From NCBI GenBank assembly GCA_017881765.1, contig JADGQN010000114.1:1-11168 (forward strand): 11,168 nucleotides of DNA, read 5' to 3'. The translations under genes were made by a program, and so were the position numbers. The DNA comes from Syntrophobacterales bacterium. GTDB taxonomy: Bacteria > Desulfobacterota > Syntrophorhabdia > Syntrophorhabdales > WCHB1-27. The notes below the pieces were generated by a model that was not told the DNA's origin, did no database searches, and saw only the letters and a program-made list of their open reading frames with translations. Shown here in pieces: positions 6,529 through 11,168 of this stretch (its first letter is position 1; each line of letters begins with the position of its first letter).

Positions 6529-7212
6529 ATGGCGGACGAAAATTCTATCTACAATCTGTTGGGGGACCTTTCAGATTTTGTGAAAGATCGCCGGATATCG
6601 CTCAAGGATGGGCTCGAGCAAGTCCCTCTCAAACAAGCCCCTGATAACGAAGGGCTCACGGACGAGTATTTCTCGTTTGACGAGGCGATGAGAGATATAC
6701 AGAAGATAGAGCAGGATAAGCAGAGGGTCGCCCAGATCAGGCTGGAACAAAAGGCGGTTACGGACGAGCGCGGTGAAGAAAGAAAGCTCGCAGAGGCCCT
6801 GAGCGAAGAATACCGGCTCAACGTTACAAACCTGCCCGAGTATATGGAGGGCTGCGTCGAGGACGCCAATCCGGTCACGATGCAAAAGTTGCGGGAAGGC
6901 GAGTACTCTGTTCAGAAGGCGCTTGACCTCCACGGGCTCCGGGCGGATGAAGCCTACGAGATGTTTCAGAACTTCATCAAAGATTCCATACGCTCGAATA
7001 TTCGGTGCGTCAAAATCATTCATGGCCGGGGGCTGAAATCGAAACAGGAACCTGTCTTGAAGGGACGACTCAAAGAATGGATACTCCGGGCTATGCACCG
7101 GAAGTGGGTGATTGCCTTCGCAAGCTCGAACATGCGGGATGGGGGTCCGGGGGCCACAAACATCCTTCTCCGTCAACAACCCAAAAAACAAAAGCTGCGT
7201 ATCATCGGGTAA
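6529..7212 (+). CDS. Smr-domain protein
   Basis: This 227-residue cytoplasmic protein carries a C-terminal Smr (small MutS-related) domain. Smr domains are nicking endonuclease or RNA-cleaving modules found alone or at the end of MutS2. Residues 1-125 are a charged, probably helical N-terminal part with a likely coiled-coil stretch at 52-95. The Smr domain spans about 128-215 with the family motifs LDLHG (132-136), HGRG (165-168) and GGPGAT (205-210), so the expected nucleic-acid-binding and catalytic residues are present. The last residues are basic (PKKQKLR). No MutS ATPase domain is present, so this is a stand-alone Smr protein like SmrA/SmrB. The start at 6529 has no good ribosome site. 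The gene stands alone between a repeat region and a terminator. The substrate (DNA, or RNA at stalled ribosomes) cannot be told from sequence. Confidence 0.88.
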   Translation: MADENSIYNLLGDLSDFVKDRRISLKDGLEQVPLKQAPDNEGLTDEYFSFDEAMRDIQKIEQDKQRVAQIRLEQKAVTDERGEERKLAEALSEEYRLNVTNLPEYMEGCVEDANPVTMQKLREGEYSVQKALDLHGLRADEAYEMFQNFIKDSIRSNIRCVKIIHGRGLKSKQEPVLKGRLKEWILRAMHRKWVIAFASSNMRDGGPGATNILLRQQPKKQKLRIIG

Positions 7213-7228
7213 AAACAGATGAAGTGAT

Positions 7229-7293
7229 GTTACGAGTTGCGAGTTAAGCGCCGGGCGCTCCTTTTTTTGAACCCGTAACGCGTAACTCGTAAC
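7229..7293. repeat. 18-bp inverted repeat built of 7-base units
   Basis: The left arm (7229-7246, GTTACGA-GTTGCGA-GTTA) and the right arm (7276-7293) are complementary at 16 of 18 positions. Each arm is itself a short tandem array: GTTRCGA units on the left and three CGTAACN units (7274-7294) on the right. The arms directly abut the terminator hairpin nested between them, giving a two-tier structure. Confidence 0.65.
7247..7268 (+). terminator. Intrinsic terminator after the Smr gene
   Basis: AGCGC (7247-7251) pairs with GCGCT (7255-7259) around a CGG triloop. This is followed by CC and seven consecutive T residues (7262-7268), the form of a rho-independent terminator. It lies 35 bases past the Smr stop codon and separates that gene from the proC cluster. 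The core stem is short, but the surrounding inverted repeat may add to or compete with it. Confidence 0.6.
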
Positions 7294-7350
7294 AACGGCT
7301 TAAGGAGATGACCTTTGGACGCAGCCCCTTCGCGAAACCATAGATTTCAC

Positions 7351-7379
7351 TTTAAATTACCCGGCCCATCTGATATAAG
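7351..7379 (+). promoter_or_regulatory. Putative extended -10 promoter for the proC cluster
   Basis: An extended -10 element, TGA followed by TATAAG (7371-7379), is preceded at 17-base spacing by TTTAAA (7351-7356), a weak -35. The start of transcription would fall near 7386, just at the AGGAG of proC, giving a very short leader. It is the only promoter-like sequence I see between the Smr terminator and proC. Confidence 0.4.
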
Positions 7380-7396
7380 AGAGAAAGGAGAAGACT

Positions 7397-8197
7397 ATGG
7401 CGCGACTGGGCATACTCGGATTGGGAAATATGGGCGAAGCAATCGTGGGTGCACTCCTGGGGTCGGGATTCGATCGCAAGAATCTTCTGGCCTTCGAGCT
7501 CAAGAAAGACCGCGCTGAGGCCATGGCAAAGCGCTATCGCATCAGCATTGCTGCGAGCGCAAAAGACCTGGTGCAGAAGGCAAAGTACGTACTGATCGCC
7601 GTGAAGCCTCAGGACGCAAAGGCGCTCCTGGCTGACATTGCGCCCGCATTCGATAAGGACAAACTGGTAATTTCCATAATGGCCGGCATGACCACATCAA
7701 CCATCCTGTCGATGGTGCAACGGCCTGTCAAGGTCATCAGGGTCATGCCCAACATCTGCGTCAAAGTCGCTGAAGGGGCCCTGGGCATGAGTTCCAACGA
7801 CCTTGTCTCGGGAGGAGAGCTGGATGAAACGAAAAAGATGCTCTCGCCTCTCGGCCGTATTGTTGAGGTACGGGAAGACCTGATGGATGCCGTAACAGCA
7901 CTGAGCGGGAGTGGACCTGCCTTCCTCCTGGCCTTTCTCGAAGCGATGATCGATGGGGGTGTAAACGTAGGCCTTCCCAGAGACAAGGCAAGTATCCTTG
8001 CCGTACAGACCATCAAAGGCACCATCGCAACGCTGGAGGCGGAGAAGCTCCACCCCACCGTAATGAAAGAGATGGTTACCTCCCCCGGAGGCACAACTAT
8101 TGCCGGCCTCACGCACCTCGAGGAAAGAGGGTTCAAGGGGAATCTCATCAAGGCAATAGAGCAGGCAAGAAATCGAGCCAAGGAGTTGTCGGCTTGA
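7397..8197 (+). CDS. proC: Pyrroline-5-carboxylate reductase
   Basis: It reduces 1-pyrroline-5-carboxylate to L-proline with NAD(P)H, the last step of proline synthesis in the cytoplasm. The 266-residue length is standard. The N-terminal Rossmann fold shows GLGNMG (8-13) and the loop VKPQD (69-73). IRVMPN (114-119) precedes the dimerisation domain, which carries the P5CR signature ALSGSGPAFL (168-177), the G-GV--GLPR stretch (187-195) and VTSPGGTTIAGL (227-238). AGGAG ends six bases before ATG 7397, fixing the start. It heads a tight plus-strand cluster: its TGA stop shares a base with the pcm ATG. A 275-residue antisense frame covering proC and the start of pcm is a shadow. Confidence 0.95.
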   Translation: MARLGILGLGNMGEAIVGALLGSGFDRKNLLAFELKKDRAEAMAKRYRISIAASAKDLVQKAKYVLIAVKPQDAKALLADIAPAFDKDKLVISIMAGMTTSTILSMVQRPVKVIRVMPNICVKVAEGALGMSSNDLVSGGELDETKKMLSPLGRIVEVREDLMDAVTALSGSGPAFLLAFLEAMIDGGVNVGLPRDKASILAVQTIKGTIATLEAEKLHPTVMKEMVTSPGGTTIAGLTHLEERGFKGNLIKAIEQARNRAKELSA

Positions 8198-8847
8198 TGC
8201 AAAATGAGCAGGAAAGCAAACGGCTGCAGATGGTGGAAACCCAGATCAGGGATCGCGGTATAAAAGACCGCCGGGTGCTCGAAGCTTTCCGGAAGGTTCC
8301 GCGCCACCTCTTTCTGGATGAAGCCCTCCGGCCTCAAGCTTACGAGGATCATCCGCTGCCCATCGGCGAGAAGCAGACGATATCGCAACCCTATATCGTT
8401 GCTCTCATGACTGAAGCGCTCCGCCTGACGGGACATGAAAAGGTGCTCGAGATCGGCACCGGCTCAGGCTACCAGACGGGGATACTTGCGCAGATGGCAG
8501 AGCAGGTATACTCGATCGAGCGGATTCCTTCACTGGCAAAAAGGGCGCGTAAACTCCTCGACGACCTGAAGTACACGAACGTCATTATAAACATCGGCGA
8601 CGGAACGCAAGGATGGAAAGAATACAGCCCTTATGGTGGCATTATCGTTACCGCAGCCGCACCGGAGGCTCCCGATCCCTTGCTCCAGCAACTGGAGACG
8701 GGCGGGCGGCTGGTAATCCCTATTGGCGATGAATTTCAGCAGGATCTCGTGGTCTACGTGAAGGAAGGCGAGGATAGATATCGCGAGGAAAACTACGGCG
8801 GGGTCAGGTTTGTCAAGCTGATAGGCAAGCACGGATGGAAAGATTAA
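8197..8847 (+). CDS. pcm: Protein-L-isoaspartate O-methyltransferase
   Basis: It methylates L-isoaspartyl residues in aged proteins using SAM, starting their repair to aspartate. It has 216 residues, as expected for bacterial Pcm. Characteristic stretches are MVETQIRDRGIKD (12-24), TISQPYIVALM (61-71), the SAM-binding loop VLEIGTGSGYQTG (83-95), the acidic turn IER (107-109), GDGTQGW (134-140), VTAAAPEAP (151-159), LVIPIG (172-177) and VRFVKLIGKHGW (203-214). ATG 8197 overlaps the proC stop as TGATG. The TTG at 8194 is an alternative that sits at better spacing (8 bases) from AGGAG at 8181-8185. The 3' end overlaps the sigma factor gene by 13 bases, implying coupled translation. Neighbouring rpoS suggests a role in long-term survival. 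Confidence 0.95.
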   Translation: MQNEQESKRLQMVETQIRDRGIKDRRVLEAFRKVPRHLFLDEALRPQAYEDHPLPIGEKQTISQPYIVALMTEALRLTGHEKVLEIGTGSGYQTGILAQMAEQVYSIERIPSLAKRARKLLDDLKYTNVIINIGDGTQGWKEYSPYGGIIVTAAAPEAPDPLLQQLETGGRLVIPIGDEFQQDLVVYVKEGEDRYREENYGGVRFVKLIGKHGWKD

Positions 8848-9710
8848 CCGAAGAAGATCAGCCGGCGGAATGCTTTGAAGTCGAGGACTTTGAGGCCGAA
8901 AAACTCTACCTCCGAGATTTGCGCAAACTATCCACGATGAGCGAGGAAGAGGAGAAGGAACTAGCCGCGAGAATTTCACGGGGAGACCATGATGCCCGCC
9001 GGAAGATGATCGAGTCGAACCTCAGGCTGGTAGTCAAGATCGCAAGGAAGTATGCAAGCGCCGGTGTCTCCGTGCTCGATCTCATTGAAGAGGGCAACAT
9101 AGGCCTGATCCGGGCGGTTGAGAAATTCGACCTTTCAAGGAACTGCCGGTTCTCCACCTATGCGACGTGGTGGATAAGACAATCCATCGAGCGAGCCCTC
9201 CTCAACTATTCACGCATAGTCAGGCTTCCGGTACACGTCTCCTCCCGTTTGCGTAAGATATCGAGGGTCATGCATGATTACATCGAGAGGGAAGGTAGAG
9301 AGCCGACCGAACAAGAGCTTGAACGCGACACGGATATCCCCGCCGGCTTCATACGAAACCTCATGTTCATCGTCACAAGGACACATTCCATTGAGGCGCT
9401 TCTTGACGAAGAAGAAAGCCTGACGATGGAGGATTTTTTGCCCGACCTCAGTGTTGGCGAACCATTGTCTGCCTTCGAGCAGACGAAAAGGATCGAATAC
9501 ATAGCCTCCTGGCTCGATACACTGCGCGATGACGAGAAAAGGGTGATCATTCTGAGATACGGGCTTGACGGAGCAGAGCCGCAGACTCTGGAATCGATCG
9601 GAAAGCTGGTTGGCGTGACGCGCGAACGCATACGGCAGATAGAACGTAAAGCCATCGTCAAGCTTCAGAAGATTGTTAAGAGAAATAATATTGGGAGAGA
9701 AACGATTTGA
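8835..9710 (+). CDS. rpoS: RpoS-type sigma-70 family sigma factor
   Basis: This 291-residue sigma factor has regions 1.2 to 4 and no region 1.1 or long non-conserved insert, so it is a group-2 type rather than the primary RpoD. Region 1.2 begins near YLRDL (25-29). Region 2 covers about 53-123 with DLIEEGNIGLIRAV (82-95) and the -10-reading FSTYATWWIRQSIERAL (106-122). Region 3 covers about 126-200, and region 4 about 226-284 with the helix-turn-helix TLESIGKLVGVTRERIRQIE (251-270). The IERA then RIVRLPVHV wording (118-135) resembles RpoS more than RpoD. ATG 8835 lies inside the end of pcm and has no strong ribosome site, so translation is probably coupled to pcm. Adjacency to pcm mirrors gammaproteobacterial rpoS loci. 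The regulon (stationary phase, stress or another) cannot be known from this sequence; a general 'RpoD/SigA family' label is also possible. Confidence 0.85.
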   Translation: MERLTEEDQPAECFEVEDFEAEKLYLRDLRKLSTMSEEEEKELAARISRGDHDARRKMIESNLRLVVKIARKYASAGVSVLDLIEEGNIGLIRAVEKFDLSRNCRFSTYATWWIRQSIERALLNYSRIVRLPVHVSSRLRKISRVMHDYIEREGREPTEQELERDTDIPAGFIRNLMFIVTRTHSIEALLDEEESLTMEDFLPDLSVGEPLSAFEQTKRIEYIASWLDTLRDDEKRVIILRYGLDGAEPQTLESIGKLVGVTRERIRQIERKAIVKLQKIVKRNNIGRETI

Positions 9711-9726
9711 GTTTTGAGGAAGACTT

Positions 9727-11168
9727 CTGAGCCGATCATCCACTGACTATCTCATTCGCAAAGGTTCTGTTATTACCGGCATCACCCTGATCAGCAGGCC
9801 GCTTGGCTTCGTGAGGGAGGCGGTCCAGGCCTATCTCTTCGGGGCAACGCTTCTTGTTGATGCATTCGTCATCTCCTTCAACTTCCCGGAAATGATACAG
9901 ACCCTCTTCTTCTCCGGAGCGACCAGCGCTTTTCTCATCCCCGTCTGTTCCAGATACCTGGAGGATCGTGAGGAGTTTTCGAGAATATATTCTCTTTTCA
10001 TGAACGTGGCGATCATCATCACAGCCCTGGTCTCGATCGTTCTTCTCGCGGCCAGTGGGCCGGTCATGCAGCTCATCGACCCAGGCGCAACTACGGAAGG
10101 CAGGTATGTCGCGCGCTACCTTTTTATCATCATGATTCCGGTTATTCCGCTTCACGCGATGCTTTCCGTTATGAAAGCCTTTCTCAACGCCAGGGAGCAC
10201 TTTGCCGCGCCTGAGCTGTCCGGTATTATCTGGAACATAATCTTTATCCTTGCTGCCCTTACGATCAGCGGCACCATCGGGATCTATAGTCTTGCCGTGG
10301 GAGTCACGCTGGGCGCCGTTGCCCAGGTGCTCCTGCAGATACCCTACTTGCGAAGCTTCGGCATCCGCTACGAAATGAGGCTCCCCCTTAATCATCCTTC
10401 ACTCAACGAGGCAAAGAGGCTATTCACCGGCGCGCTCATTGCAACCTCCGTCGTTCCAATCAACAGCTTCGTCGGCAGGACCATAGCCTCTTACTTGCCG
10501 GCAGGCAATGTCGCCTCGCTCGCCTATGCATTTCGTATCTTTATTCTTCCTTTCAGTCTCTTTGCGGTTCCCATTTACACCGTGCTCTTCTCGAAGCTTT
10601 CACGACTCTTTCATGAGGAGGACTGGCAAGGGATAAATGCGCACGTAGACAGTTCACTGGTGCTTGCCTGTGTCACGCTCATTCCATCGACCATCTTTCT
10701 TTGCGCTGCCGGTGACGTGCTCGTAAGGCTGCTCTATCAACGCGGTGCTTTTACGATAGAAGGTACGCTCTTGACGTATCGCGCTCTTTCCGGGTATAGC
10801 CTCGGACTCATTTTTTACGCTTTGTCCATTTCCTTTGTTCGCATTTTTAACGCACGCCACGACATGAGAACGCCCGCCCTGGTCGGTCTCACTTCTATCG
10901 GGCTGAACGCGATACTGGCTTACCTTCTCATGAGGCCGCTCGGAAATCTGGGAATAGCCCTTGCAACGTCGATCATCTCTTTCTATAATTTTTCCGTGCT
11001 CTATGTGCTGTACAGAAGGAAAACGGGCTATCGTCCGTCCCGGAAAACGAAGGAAGAGATCGCGCGATCCTTCATCGCGGGGGCTATTGTTGCCCTTTTG
11101 CTCCTGGGCTTGCGCAAGATCATGCCTGGAAGGCCATACGCATTCTTCGCTCTCGGATGCTCCATCAC
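9727..11168 (+). CDS. murJ: MurJ-like lipid II flippase, partial (3' end cut by window)
   Basis: This is a polytopic inner-membrane protein of the MVF/MOP exporter superfamily, probably flipping lipid II for peptidoglycan synthesis. 480 codons are visible; MurJ is usually about 510-530, so some 30-50 residues are missing past the window. Family features are SRPLGFVRE (23-31), VDAF (44-47), GATSAFLIPV (64-73), AYAFR (266-270), LYQRGAFT (336-343), and RIFNARHDMRTP (372-383). The frame has a stop at 9715-9717 and no ATG, GTG or TTG before residue V29, which lies inside a conserved motif. CTG 9727 sits six bases after GAGGA (9716-9720) and is the best start. The gene lies 16 bases after the sigma factor gene, probably in the same operon. 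The usual Arg pair of the L-P-N-L-L-R-R segment and the following F-A-E-G are replaced (FPEMIQT, FFSG), so this is a divergent member. Confidence 0.85.
   Translation, partial: MSRSSTDYLIRKGSVITGITLISRPLGFVREAVQAYLFGATLLVDAFVISFNFPEMIQTLFFSGATSAFLIPVCSRYLEDREEFSRIYSLFMNVAIIITALVSIVLLAASGPVMQLIDPGATTEGRYVARYLFIIMIPVIPLHAMLSVMKAFLNAREHFAAPELSGIIWNIIFILAALTISGTIGIYSLAVGVTLGAVAQVLLQIPYLRSFGIRYEMRLPLNHPSLNEAKRLFTGALIATSVVPINSFVGRTIASYLPAGNVASLAYAFRIFILPFSLFAVPIYTVLFSKLSRLFHEEDWQGINAHVDSSLVLACVTLIPSTIFLCAAGDVLVRLLYQRGAFTIEGTLLTYRALSGYSLGLIFYALSISFVRIFNARHDMRTPALVGLTSIGLNAILAYLLMRPLGNLGIALATSIISFYNFSVLYVLYRRKTGYRPSRKTKEEIARSFIAGAIVALLLLGLRKIMPGRPYAFFALGCSI

Noticed and set aside
6521..6583. ATG 6521 frame of 20 codons overlapping the Smr gene start
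   Set aside because: It is out of phase with the Smr gene, has no ribosome site, and its translation is not recognisable.
7308..7343. ATG 7308 mini-frame of 11 codons upstream of proC
   Set aside because: The AAGGAG directly touches the ATG, leaving no spacing for initiation, and there is no attenuator-like codon content such as proline runs.
7315..7518. A 67-codon frame starting at TTG 7315 behind AAGGAG
   Set aside because: The ribosome-site spacing is acceptable, but the frame runs out of phase into proC, and its translation has no pattern of its own. A short leader peptide cannot be excluded but is not supported.
7609..8436. A 275-codon minus-strand open frame over proC and pcm
   Set aside because: It spans two well-supported plus-strand genes and has a serine/arginine-rich translation with no domain, typical of a shadow frame.
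9736..10395. A 219-codon open frame on the minus strand opposite the murJ-like gene
   Set aside because: It is fully antisense to a gene with clear family motifs. Its translation is charged, lacks any recognisable domain, and follows from the codon bias of the membrane protein.

Overview
The window looks like a chromosomal segment of a moderately GC-rich Gram-negative bacterium. The gene set (an RpoS-type sigma factor beside pcm, an AsmA-family envelope giant, a MOFRL glycerate kinase) and the hairpin-rich intergenic repeats suggest a Desulfobacterota/'deltaproteobacterial' lineage, perhaps of the Syntrophorhabdus type. That placement is inference from gene style only. I see no phage, plasmid, transposase, CRISPR, rRNA or tRNA gene.

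Layout. (1) Positions 1-1449, plus strand: a glycerate 2-kinase with a good sigma-70-like promoter at 62-90. (2) Positions 1450-1719: a convergent intergenic region filled with nested inverted repeats and bounded by a 16-bp terminal inverted repeat, so it resembles a MITE-like element sitting exactly between two stop codons. (3) Positions 1720-6179, minus strand: trmI (tRNA m1A58 methyltransferase) followed by a 1203-residue AsmA-family protein. They look like a two-gene transcription unit, with a perfect 15-bp stem-loop overlapping the trmI stop codon. (4) Positions 6180-6528: a divergent promoter region with two diverged copies of a hairpin-rich ~110-120-bp repeat. (5) Positions 6529-7212, plus strand: an Smr-domain protein, possibly made from a nearly leaderless mRNA, followed by a terminator nested inside a larger inverted repeat. 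(6) Positions 7397-11168, plus strand: a tight cluster proC - pcm - rpoS-like sigma factor - murJ-like flippase. Its intergenic distances are -1, -13 and +16 bases, and murJ runs off the window end.

How the genes fit together. The last cluster joins proline synthesis, isoaspartyl protein repair, a group-2 (stationary-phase/general-stress type) sigma factor and a lipid II flippase-like protein in what looks like one operon with translational coupling. The pcm-rpoS adjacency echoes the gammaproteobacterial surE-pcm-nlpD-rpoS order, but here nlpD is missing and the two genes overlap. The murJ-like gene appears to use a CTG start codon behind a good Shine-Dalgarno sequence. The other units are housekeeping: tRNA modification, outer-envelope lipid homeostasis, glycerate metabolism and nucleic-acid processing.

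No wholly new system is evident among the protein-coding genes. The most unusual material is in the gene borders: short-period (7-8 nt) micro-repeat tracts, foldback structures and dispersed-type repeats.
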